Part shown: piece after piece, positions 6,280 through 12,998 of the stretch | How positions within the stretch are numbered: position 1 is the first letter of the stretch | Layout: every line of letters begins with the position of its first letter | NCBI GenBank assembly: GCA_031260545.1 | Contig: JAIRJQ010000010.1 | Coordinates: 1 to 15,258 of the forward strand | Origin: Methanomassiliicoccaceae archaeon | Lineage (GTDB): Archaea > Thermoplasmatota > Thermoplasmata > Methanomassiliicoccales > Methanomethylophilaceae | Length of the DNA stretch: 15,258 nt | Direction of reading: 5' to 3' | Program-made: the position numbers and the translations under genes | Notes under the pieces: generated by a model | Database searches by the model: none | What the model was told of the DNA's origin: nothing | The model's input: only the letters and a program-made list of their open reading frames with translations

Positions 6280-7176
6280 TCACAGCTCCTTTTTGTTGAC
6301 GTTGAGCATCCCCAACAGAAGGAAAAGCACACCCCATATCATTGATACGGCAACATATACGACTGTTGAGTACGGCCCCAGGAATGTGCTGTACAGCTCT
6401 CCTAAGAACATCCCTCCCACTCCGTGGTCTATCATATACAATGCCTGATAACCGGTGAACGGAGGCAACGTCATCAACGGGTCCCATACGCTGCCTGTGT
6501 AATCCGGGTTGAAAAATCCTATATCTCCAGTCAATGCCTTGAGGATCAATACTATGAACGGAAGGAATATCATTATTGCAATGACCAAACCGGTCGACCC
6601 GTTCTTGAAGTATGTGCTCAGTCCGTATGCCATCGCTGTCAATGCAAAAACACCGGCAGTACACATGACGAAGGAACCTAACACATCGTTCGGATATGAG
6701 AGTCCGTAACCGGAACCGCATATCACTGCGAATGCATACGCCATCGCGAACACCCCTGCCGAGAGCACAAATGCTGCCAGGAACTTTCCGAAATAGTATA
6801 TGTGCCTTGATACCGGAAGCGTGAACAGCAGATACGCTGTACGGTTCCTGAATTCCGATGATAATATCCTTCCGGCCATCATTGCCGGGATCGCGATGAT
6901 GAACAGCGGAAGCAATATCAGCAGATATGACGGGGACGGGGAAGCGTCTGCGGCCCCTTTTATTATAGTCTCGGCTGCGCCGGAGTAAACGAGTATAGGG
7001 ATCACAAGCGCTATTATTATGAAGCCTATGACGATCTTGCTTTTTGAGTAAAGCCTCATCTGCGCCCCGAATACGGCCATCAGCTGATCGATATCCGATG
7101 GTAGTTTGTAATTCCTGCCGGGCACGGCAGCGTGTGCGGCATCGTTCGATGCGATCGCGGCCTCATCTGATGTCAT
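6280..7176 (-). CDS. ABC-2 type transporter permease, cassette A
   Basis: The 298-residue protein has six predicted membrane helices at about 48-66, 84-102, 132-153, 166-186, 195-214 and 270-292, after a 46-residue cytoplasmic N-terminus. The arrangement, with RILSSEFRNRTAYLLFTLPVSR between helices 2 and 3, is typical of ABC-2 exporters of the NatB/BcrB/NosY type. It should form a dimer with the ATPase encoded just upstream. The segment between helices 5 and 6 (about 215-268) is long and is one of the parts that differs most from the paralogue. Its ATG lies inside the end of the ATPase gene (14-nt overlap), with GGAGGAT ahead of it, so translation is probably coupled. The substrate is unknown. 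Confidence 0.88.
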   Translation of the reverse strand: MTSDEAAIASNDAAHAAVPGRNYKLPSDIDQLMAVFGAQMRLYSKSKIVIGFIIIALVIPILVYSGAAETIIKGAADASPSPSYLLILLPLFIIAIPAMMAGRILSSEFRNRTAYLLFTLPVSRHIYYFGKFLAAFVLSAGVFAMAYAFAVICGSGYGLSYPNDVLGSFVMCTAGVFALTAMAYGLSTYFKNGSTGLVIAIMIFLPFIVLILKALTGDIGFFNPDYTGSVWDPLMTLPPFTGYQALYMIDHGVGGMFLGELYSTFLGPYSTVVYVAVSMIWGVLFLLLGMLNVNKKEL

Positions 7177-8110
7177 CTTTATCCTCCTCCCCTGTGAGAC
7201 TGAGATAAAGTGATTCCAGATCGGAACCTTTCTGATTGAGCGAGAATAATTTGAGATCGTGCCGTTTCACCAGTTCAACTATCCCTTCTCTGTCGTCATT
7301 TCCTGAGAATCTTGCAGTGAATGAGTTCTCATCCGTGCGCTCTGCGGCAACAACATTATCGAATCTTCTCAAAGCATCCATGAACTCCTGCGTTATGCTG
7401 TTCCTTACATAGACCTCCAGTGTGACGTTGCCTGTGTTCTTTCTCAGTAATTCTTTTACATTGTCGGAGAGAATTACCTGGCCTCTTCTTATGACGGTCA
7501 CGGAATTGCATACTTCTGATACTTCGTTGAGCATATGCGTTGACACTAAGAGGGACCTGTTGTCCCTCTTCAGACCTTTTAGTATCTCCCTTACTTCCAC
7601 CATCCCTCTCGGATCAAGACCGGACGTAGGTTCATCGAGTATCAGTATGTCCGGATCCGGCATGAGTGCCTGCGCCAATGTGACACGCTGTTTCATGCCT
7701 TTGGAGAATTTTCCTATGGGTTTGTCCCTCCATTCCCACATACGGACCTCATCGAGCACTTCTCTTATGCGTGCATTGAGTCCCGGGCCTGTTATCCCTC
7801 TTAATTTACCGACATAGCTTAACACTTCAGTGGGTGTGAAATTCGGATAACATTCAGGTGTTTCGATAACGCATCCTACCGTTTCCATCGCCCTTCTGTG
7901 GTCCCTGCAGTCAATACCGTTGACCGATGTTGATCCTGATGTTGGGCTCAGCATCCCTGTTATCACTTTCAGCATTGTGCTCTTTCCCGCACCGTTCGGT
8001 CCCAGAAGTCCCATGTACTCTCCTTTTTTGACGGTCATATTTACGTTATGGACCGCTGTGAAACTTCCGAACGATTTTGTCAGAGCATTGACATCTATCG
8101 CATTCGTCAA
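7163..8110 (-). CDS. ABC transporter ATP-binding protein, cassette A
   Basis: The 315-residue ATPase has Walker A GPNGAGKST at 37-45, a Q-loop region with Glu in place of Gln (VIETPECYPN, as in BcrA-type exporters), the signature variant FSKGMKQR at 135-142, Walker B ILILDEP at 155-161 and the switch His at 192. Residues from about 215 form a C-terminal domain like that of DrrA/BcrA-type drug or lantibiotic exporters. It powers the ABC-2 permease encoded next. The start is TTG (8108-8110), supported by GAGG at 8117-8120 and by alignment with the usual N-terminus (TNAIDVNALTKSFG). It is first in the operon. By hand alignment it is about 85% identical to the ATPase of cassette B. Confidence 0.93.
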   Translation of the reverse strand: MTNAIDVNALTKSFGSFTAVHNVNMTVKKGEYMGLLGPNGAGKSTMLKVITGMLSPTSGSTSVNGIDCRDHRRAMETVGCVIETPECYPNFTPTEVLSYVGKLRGITGPGLNARIREVLDEVRMWEWRDKPIGKFSKGMKQRVTLAQALMPDPDILILDEPTSGLDPRGMVEVREILKGLKRDNRSLLVSTHMLNEVSEVCNSVTVIRRGQVILSDNVKELLRKNTGNVTLEVYVRNSITQEFMDALRRFDNVVAAERTDENSFTARFSGNDDREGIVELVKRHDLKLFSLNQKGSDLESLYLSLTGEEDKDDIR

Positions 8111-8145
8111 ATTATCCCTCGTGTTTGGCCCAGAATATCAGTGTT

Positions 8146-8156
8146 GAGTATTTATG
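8146..8156 (-). promoter_or_regulatory. TATA box of cassette A
   Basis: On the minus strand the segment reads CATAAATACTC, centred about 40 bp ahead of the TTG start at 8110. The predicted leader of about 15 nt contains the GAGGGA ribosome site. Confidence 0.5.
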
Positions 8157-8201
8157 CCTTTAACAATAGAAAAGGTATCTGTTTCTGTGCCGATACCGGC
8201 T

Positions 8202-8214
8202 GAAAAAGAAAAGA
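8202..8214 (-). terminator. U-rich tract after the extracellular protein gene
   Basis: On the minus strand the segment reads TCTTTTCTTTTTC, about 35-47 nt past the stop at 8249. A weak pairing of ACGG with CCGT precedes it. It lies before the cassette A promoter and probably separates the two transcripts. Confidence 0.4.
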
Positions 8215-8248
8215 TACGGAGCCGTCCGGTCCCGTTCATGCGATGTAT

Positions 8249-9331
8249 TTACCGAGATATGTATCGTTTCAGCACGATCTCTGCCTGTATTCCGTCTCCT
8301 TCTTGTTTTATCAGATACGTCACTCCGTTGGTCATGCCTATATACAGCTCCATGCGGGTCCCGGACCCTTCGCTGACCAGCACACTACAGAGGACATTTC
8401 CGTCTATTGTGGAGATGATCTTCGGAAAAGTTCTAACATAACCGCCGGGCGCAGGTGATGATCCATCTATCCTCTTTGCGTCGCCGGGGATCATGAAATA
8501 ATCTACAGATATTTGGTCTCCGTTTTTACTCCACATCATTGAGAAACGCATATTGTTATTGCCCTCGGCCACTGTCATAGTTATGTAATTGTATGTCTCT
8601 TCTTCGGCATGGGGTATGACGACCCTATATGCATATTCAGCTCCCCTCCCCAGATTGTGAGACGGTTTGTATCCTTTTGGATCTTTCAGACCTATGCCGT
8701 CCTCTGACAGAACGAGATGCACATCGTAGTTGAAAATATTCAATGGATCCCCGGTGATATATTCGAAAGTAAAATGCATCTTATATGGTATGACGTCTTC
8801 CGGATCGGAAGAGATATTAATGCTTTTGTAGGGCATCCCATTTGTGCCTGAATATTTCCATTTTTTCAGAGAGATGTCCTTTCCTTCGTAAAATATTGTC
8901 TCTGTACCATCATCGGATGAAAATCTGAGCTCTCCGGTCTGTTTGTGGATCATTATGAGCTCATGGTCCATCCCCATTGAGAGCACGTTGTCGTTTCTCT
9001 TAACATCAAGCATATAGTAACTGCCGCTCTGTCCGACTATCTCCGCCGTATATCCGGCATGCGTTATCAAATTCTCGTCTTTGTTGTCAACGACATCATA
9101 CGTGAATGTTGTTCCTAATCCATATGACCCTTGGATCAGCGGATCGCTGAACGTGCCGTCCTTGTTGCCTGAACCTTGTGATCCGGAATTCATTCCTACC
9201 GTGACCGTTGCCAATACGATCACGGCCGCAACAGCTATCACGGCCGCACAGACAGCTAGCGCGGTTTTTTTACTGCTCGTGGTCTGACCTCTGTCGGATA
9301 CAAGCGGTGCTCTATATTTATTATATTTCAT
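8249..9331 (-). CDS. Extracellular protein with N-terminal membrane anchor, unknown function
   Basis: I do not recognise a family for this 360-residue protein. After a short basic cytoplasmic segment (1-22, ending SSKK) there is one membrane helix (about 23-46, very Ala/Val-rich), then a Gly/Ser linker (NSGSQGSGNKDG) and about 300 residues rich in aromatic and polar residues that look beta-structured. The helix lacks an obvious cleavage site, so it probably stays as an anchor, with the bulk outside the cell. Only two Cys are present (C28 in the helix and one near the C-terminus). ATG 9331 is the only good start, though no ribosome site stands out. It lies between the two transporter cassettes on the same strand, which suggests a related envelope role, but it shows no similarity to their secreted proteins. 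Confidence 0.7.
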   Translation of the reverse strand: MKYNKYRAPLVSDRGQTTSSKKTALAVCAAVIAVAAVIVLATVTVGMNSGSQGSGNKDGTFSDPLIQGSYGLGTTFTYDVVDNKDENLITHAGYTAEIVGQSGSYYMLDVKRNDNVLSMGMDHELIMIHKQTGELRFSSDDGTETIFYEGKDISLKKWKYSGTNGMPYKSINISSDPEDVIPYKMHFTFEYITGDPLNIFNYDVHLVLSEDGIGLKDPKGYKPSHNLGRGAEYAYRVVIPHAEEETYNYITMTVAEGNNNMRFSMMWSKNGDQISVDYFMIPGDAKRIDGSSPAPGGYVRTFPKIISTIDGNVLCSVLVSEGSGTRMELYIGMTNGVTYLIKQEGDGIQAEIVLKRYISR

Positions 9332-9361
9332 ATCAAATACACATTTGCGTTAGTGTGCCAG

Positions 9362-9373
9362 AATGCCGGCATT
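9362..9373. promoter_or_regulatory. Perfect palindrome AATGCCGGCATT ahead of the extracellular protein gene
   Basis: This 12-bp palindrome lies about 30-40 bp upstream of ATG 9331, downstream of a TATA-like TTTAAAGC at about 9390-9397. It would sit near the expected transcript start, a place suited to a repressor. It is followed by six T on the plus strand, but no gene is transcribed in that direction, so a terminator is unlikely. Confidence 0.3.
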
Positions 9374-9409
9374 TTTTCCTTAATGGTGCTTTAAATCCCG
9401 ATGAAGCAT

Positions 9410-9430
9410 AAAAAAAGAATATTGTAAAAA
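9410..9430 (-). terminator. Double U-tract after cassette B
   Basis: After the stop at 9433-9435 the minus strand has U5 at 9430-9426 and U7 at 9416-9410. The first tract and its flanks match the segment after cassette A. Confidence 0.5.
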
Positions 9431-9432
9431 GT

Positions 9433-10197
9433 TTATTTGATCTTCTGCGGTCTTGCGAAGAGTACCATCGAGCCCATACAGGCGGCCGCCATAATGAGGA
9501 AAACCAGACCGAACGCTCCGGTATTCGGCGGATCATCGTATTCTATGGTAAATGATGCGAATATTACTTTTTCGTTTATGTAAACGCCGTTTTTACTGTC
9601 GAAGTAATCGTTGCCGTATACTCTGTGCTCTCCCTGCATCGTGGCCGTTATCTCATTCATCTTTCCCGCTTTAAGATTCGGCTTGGACAAATAATCGTCC
9701 GCGCTCTTTAGGAAGATGTCCATTCCTGACGTCAGATCCACTTTTACCCGCTGTCCCGAATATAGCTTAAAACCCTTTATTGCATCGGATCCTTTCCAAA
9801 GATCGTTGGCGGTCAGTTTCTTGCTGAACCCGGATGATGTTTTGACCGTTATCTTTGACGGATCCTCATACATGAACACGTAAACGTGGTATGTTCCATT
9901 GGTGCTGGCGGTGCTGCTTGGCCGCGGTACCGGGTTTTTGTTCTTGAGATCCTCTTCGAACAATGCTTTGTCCTCATCGTTATATTGCCTGTAGAATAAC
10001 GGATACTTCGGAATATCTGGGTCGTCCAGGATGATATAATCTTTATCGGTTGCCGTTACCTCTAGGTAATATATGTCCGGAAGCTGTGCGTCATTATATG
10101 TTTCCTTGACGTGCGCCGCGCTTGCCGTCGGTGTAAGGATGCACAGCACAGACGCTGATAAAAGACAGAATGTCAATACCATTACCATTTTTTTCAT
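9433..10197 (-). CDS. Secreted protein with C-terminal membrane anchor, cassette B
   Basis: The 254-residue paralogue of the protein at 5520-6275 has the same layout. It has a signal peptide (1-27, ASA before AHVKETY), a conserved DAQLPDIYYLEV segment, a variable middle, the block DLWKGSDAIKGFKLYSGQRVKV, then DDPPNTGAFG, a membrane helix (about 229-248) and the tail ARPQKIK. The middle is more charged than in copy A (EEDLKNKNP and many Lys), whereas copy A is richer in Tyr and Ser. Family and function are unknown. ATG 10197 follows the permease stop by 4 nt, with AGGAG in the overlap region ahead. As in cassette A, the gene order makes it a probable outer partner or client of the exporter. 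Confidence 0.8.
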   Translation of the reverse strand: MKKMVMVLTFCLLSASVLCILTPTASAAHVKETYNDAQLPDIYYLEVTATDKDYIILDDPDIPKYPLFYRQYNDEDKALFEEDLKNKNPVPRPSSTASTNGTYHVYVFMYEDPSKITVKTSSGFSKKLTANDLWKGSDAIKGFKLYSGQRVKVDLTSGMDIFLKSADDYLSKPNLKAGKMNEITATMQGEHRVYGNDYFDSKNGVYINEKVIFASFTIEYDDPPNTGAFGLVFLIMAAACMGSMVLFARPQKIK

Positions 10198-10201
10198 ATT
10201 A

Positions 10202-11083
10202 TCATAACTCCTTTCTTTTTACGTTCAGCATCCCTAGTATGAGGAACACCGTGCCCCATATGATCGATACCAGAAGGTATGCGAACAACGGGTATGGTCC
10301 TATGAACGCTTTGAAAAGTGACCTGAGGGACGTTCCTCCTATCCCGTTGTCTATCAAATACAATGATTGATAACCTGTGAACGGAGGCAGCATCATCAGC
10401 GGATCGAATACACTGCTGCCGGTACCTTCGCTCAGGTCCAGATCCCCTGTCATTCCCCGCAGGGCCAGTATGATCATCGGAAGGAATATCATCATTGATA
10501 TCACCAATCCGGTCGACCCTTTCTTGAAGTATGTGCTCAGTCCGTACGCCATCGCCGTCAGTGCAAAAACACCGACAGCGCACATCACAAATGAACTAAG
10601 GACATCGTTCGGATATGACGGTCCGTACATGCCTGAACCGCATATCACCGCGAACGCATACGCCATCGCGAACACCCCTATCGATAATGTCAGCGCTGCC
10701 AGGAACTTCCCTAAATAATATGTCGTTCTGGACACGGGCAGTGTGAATAAAAGATACGCCGTACGGTTCGCGAACTCCGATGATAATATCCTCCCGGCCA
10801 TCATTGCCGGTATCGCGATCGTGAAAAGAGGCAAAAGGATCAAGAGGTACGACGTGGACGGGATCGCCTTTATCATCCCTTTTATTATTGTTTCAGCTGC
10901 GCCGGAGTAAGCGAGTACGGGGATCACGAGTGCGAGTATTATGAATGCTATCGCAACCTTGCTTTTCGAATACAATCGCATCTGCGCTCCGAACACGCTT
11001 ATCAGCTGACTTATTTCGGATGGCAGTTTGTATTTCCTTCCGGGTCCGGCGGCCTCGTTCGATGTCATCTCATCTGATGTCAT
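10202..11083 (-). CDS. ABC-2 type transporter permease, cassette B
   Basis: The 293-residue protein has the same six-helix pattern as the permease at 6280-7176, with near-identical core segments (VFGAQMRLYSKSK, AMMAGRILSSEF, NRTAYLLFTLPVSR, ALTAMAYGLSTYFK). By eye the two are roughly 70% identical. Differences cluster in the loop after helix 1 and in the long segment between helices 5 and 6, parts likely to face outwards or line the substrate path. Its N-terminus MTSDEMTSNE comes from an imperfect 15-bp tandem duplication not found in copy A. The ATG overlaps the ATPase gene by 14 nt. Confidence 0.88.
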   Translation of the reverse strand: MTSDEMTSNEAAGPGRKYKLPSEISQLISVFGAQMRLYSKSKVAIAFIILALVIPVLAYSGAAETIIKGMIKAIPSTSYLLILLPLFTIAIPAMMAGRILSSEFANRTAYLLFTLPVSRTTYYLGKFLAALTLSIGVFAMAYAFAVICGSGMYGPSYPNDVLSSFVMCAVGVFALTAMAYGLSTYFKKGSTGLVISMMIFLPMIILALRGMTGDLDLSEGTGSSVFDPLMMLPPFTGYQSLYLIDNGIGGTSLRSLFKAFIGPYPLFAYLLVSIIWGTVFLILGMLNVKRKEL

Positions 11084-12071
11084 CTTTATCCTCCTCCCCT
11101 GTCAGGCTGAGATAGGACGTTTCCAGATCGGATCCCTTCTGATTCAGCGAGAACAATCCGAGTCTGTGCTGTTTGACAAGTTCCACAATTCCTTCGCGGT
11201 CGTCGTTCCCTGAGAATGTCGCGGCGAATGAGTGTTCGTCCGTGCGCTGCGCGTCCGAGATGCCGACGAAATTCTTGAGATCGTCCATGAATCCCTGCGT
11301 TATGCTGTTCCTGACGGTCACGTCTATTGTAACGTTACCTGCCTTCCTTTTCAGAAGGTCCTTTACGTTATCTGAAAGAACGACCTGCCCCCTCCTTATG
11401 ATGGTGACCGAATCGCATACCTCGGATACTTCGTTCAGCATGTGTGTTGATACAAGAAGCGAACGGTCGCTCCTTTTCAGACCTTTCAGTATCTCCCTTA
11501 CTTCGACCAGACCTCTCGGGTCCAGGCCGGATGTGGGCTCATCGAATATCAGTATGTCCGGATCGGGCATAAGCGCCTGCGCTAATGTGATACGCTGCTT
11601 CATGCCTTTGGAGAATTTTCCTATGGGTCTGTCCCTCCATTCCCACATTCTTACTTCATCCAAAACTTCCCTTATGCGTGCATTGAGTCCCGGTCCGGTT
11701 ATCCCTCTCAGCTTGCCGACATAGCTCAATATCTCCGTCGGTGTGAAATTCGGATAACATTCCGGCGTCTCGATGACGCACCCTACTGTTTCCATTGCTT
11801 TTCTGTGGTCCTTGCAGTCGACACCGTTAACGAAGGCCGATCCGGAGGTCGGACTCAGCATTCCCGTTATCACTTTCAGCATTGTGCTCTTTCCAGCACC
11901 GTTCGGCCCCAGAAGTCCCATGTACTCCCCTTTCCTGACGGTCATGTTCACATTATTGACCGCAGTAAAACCTCCGAACGATTTGGTCAGGCCGCTGACA
12001 TCTATTGCGTTTGTAAAAATATCACCGCATTTTCTACAAATATCGGCATTAAATAATTGTGCCAGCAACAA
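11070..12071 (-). CDS. ABC transporter ATP-binding protein, cassette B; start uncertain
   Basis: The ATPase keeps all motifs of the copy at 7163-8110: Walker A GPNGAGKST, signature FSKGMKQR, Walker B ILIFDEP (Phe for Leu), and the switch His. Differences concentrate in the C-terminal third. The start is a puzzle. The codon matching the TTG start of copy A is TTT here (12015-12017). The only normal start codons upstream in frame are TTG at 12069-12071 and 12066-12068, giving 333 residues with an 18-residue N-terminal extension. A strong TATA box at 12089-12100 would start transcription close to those TTG codons, so a leaderless mRNA is possible. The other option is initiation at ATT 12018-12020 near a GGTGA. 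Function of the protein is not in doubt. Confidence 0.88.
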   Translation of the reverse strand: MLLAQLFNADICRKCGDIFTNAIDVSGLTKSFGGFTAVNNVNMTVRKGEYMGLLGPNGAGKSTMLKVITGMLSPTSGSAFVNGVDCKDHRKAMETVGCVIETPECYPNFTPTEILSYVGKLRGITGPGLNARIREVLDEVRMWEWRDRPIGKFSKGMKQRITLAQALMPDPDILIFDEPTSGLDPRGLVEVREILKGLKRSDRSLLVSTHMLNEVSEVCDSVTIIRRGQVVLSDNVKDLLKRKAGNVTIDVTVRNSITQGFMDDLKNFVGISDAQRTDEHSFAATFSGNDDREGIVELVKQHRLGLFSLNQKGSDLETSYLSLTGEEDKDDIR

Positions 12072-12088
12072 TAGAAATAATATATCAG

Positions 12089-12100
12089 ATATATTTAAAT
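12089..12100 (-). promoter_or_regulatory. TATA box of cassette B
   Basis: On the minus strand the segment reads ATTTAAATATAT, a strong archaeal box A. Transcription is predicted near 12068-12072, exactly where the first TTG codons of the ATPase frame lie. A second AT-rich segment (AATAATTATTTAATG-like, about 12048-12058 and 12076-12086) could give a later start. The rest of the 12101-12265 gap holds no gene that I can support. Confidence 0.55.
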
Positions 12101-12265
12101 CATTGATTCTGTACGGACCTCTTATCGTTCTGGACGTCTGAAAATATGATCGCCATTGTTAAGGCTTGATCCTGATGAAAAGAAAAAACAGAACAGGAAT
12201 GCCCCTTGTACGACAATTGTATCGCTTTGTCCGTGCTGATATGACCTTGCGCCGGACCGTTCCTC

Positions 12266-12277
12266 TAAATGTATTTA
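12266..12277 (+). promoter_or_regulatory. TATA-like box of the zinc-ribbon/ACT/acsB operon
   Basis: The palindromic TAAATGTATTTA predicts a transcript start near 12295-12300, a few bases before ATG 12302. This would make the first mRNA nearly leaderless, which agrees with the lack of a ribosome site ahead of that ATG. Confidence 0.45.
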
Positions 12278-12301
12278 CGGAACGAGACCAATGACGTTGC
12301 G

Positions 12302-12967
12302 ATGAGTTACAAAAGACCGGATGACGATCTGCTGGAAGGGGCTATACGGAACGTCATCAAAAAGAACCGCCAGATCGAATCGCAGAATACAATGACCGCA
12401 CTTGTTCTGAAAGAGCTCGGGAAAGAGGATCAGGAATATCGTGTGAGCGGAGAGAGGATCAGACGCGTTTCTGTGGAACGTAACATACTGAGCATTGCGA
12501 TCGACTATAATGAGCACGATGAATTGTCATCGCCTGATATTTGTCCCGTATGCGGATATCCGATGGAGATCGTAAGCAACGAAACGCTTGATGACCGCGA
12601 GACGGATGTCGGCCGCCGCTGTACAAAATGTTCGTATCAGACCGGATTGAAAAGACGCACTCCCGGAAGATATACGTTCAATATCGTTCGCTCGTCCAAG
12701 GACGGGATGGGCGCCGCCGATAAGATATCCGTGATGAATGATGCCGAAAAACTCATAAAAAAGGCGGCATCCATGATCGAAAATGTCACAAAAGGAACGG
12801 AATACGGAAAAAGAGGAAAAAGATGCGCATCCGGTATCGTGAAAAATATTTCATCAAAGAAGGATAGCGACAGTCTTGTGAATCTCATCCGGGATATGGA
12901 AAATTCAGATCCCGTATGGGCATGTCCGCTCGTCTCAATAAAAGGTGAGAACCGAAAAGATATATGA
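12302..12967 (+). CDS. Zinc-ribbon protein, archaeal, unknown function
   Basis: The 221-residue protein has a helical N-terminus (about 8-40). A segment with the pattern EYRVSGERIRRVSVERNILSI (about 46-65) follows, which looks like a small helix-turn-helix or RNA-binding unit. Next is a zinc ribbon with Cys at 81, 84, 107 and 110 (CPVCGYP and CTKCSYQ), and then a charged Lys-rich tail. Nucleic-acid binding is likely but the target is unknown. I chose ATG 12302 (MSYKRPDDD) over ATG 12269, because a TATA-like box spans 12266-12277 and neither start has a ribosome site; the longer form would add 11 residues. It is the first gene of the operon leading to acetyl-CoA synthase. Confidence 0.7.
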   Translation: MSYKRPDDDLLEGAIRNVIKKNRQIESQNTMTALVLKELGKEDQEYRVSGERIRRVSVERNILSIAIDYNEHDELSSPDICPVCGYPMEIVSNETLDDRETDVGRRCTKCSYQTGLKRRTPGRYTFNIVRSSKDGMGAADKISVMNDAEKLIKKAASMIENVTKGTEYGKRGKRCASGIVKNISSKKDSDSLVNLIRDMENSDPVWACPLVSIKGENRKDI

Positions 12968-12998
12968 TTGGTTTGTCTTCGGAAATGACGGTGAGATA

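Larger units (their letters stand above)
5507..8110 (-). repeat. Duplicated transporter cassette, copy A
   Basis: The block holds an ATPase, a permease and a secreted anchored protein gene plus a shared 3' U-tract. It is a diverged direct repeat of 9421-12026. Nucleotide similarity is clear in the ATPase gene (long stretches differ only at third codon positions) and weakest in the secreted-protein gene. Copies keep the same gene order, the same 14-nt overlap between ATPase and permease genes, and the same 4-nt gap between permease and secreted-protein genes. Confidence 0.9.
9421..12026 (-). repeat. Duplicated transporter cassette, copy B
   Basis: This is the partner of the block at 5507-8110: same order, same 14-nt and 4-nt junctions, same trailing U-tract. 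Similarity fades just upstream of the position matching the ATPase start codon (12017) and does not extend into the promoter, so each copy has its own control region. Confidence 0.9.

Noticed and set aside
6276..6332. Longer N-terminus of the cassette A secreted protein (start at 6332)
   Set aside because: It would place 19 Cys/Ser-rich residues before the signal peptide and overlap the permease gene; ATG 6275 matches the paralogue exactly.
11173..11724. Plus-strand open frame of 183 codons
   Set aside because: It is antisense to the ATPase of cassette B, and a similar shadow frame appears opposite cassette A, as expected for homologous genes.
5507..12026. Possible transposon behind the cassette duplication
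   Set aside because: No transposase, terminal inverted repeats or target-site duplication is visible around either copy; the copies are old and diverged.
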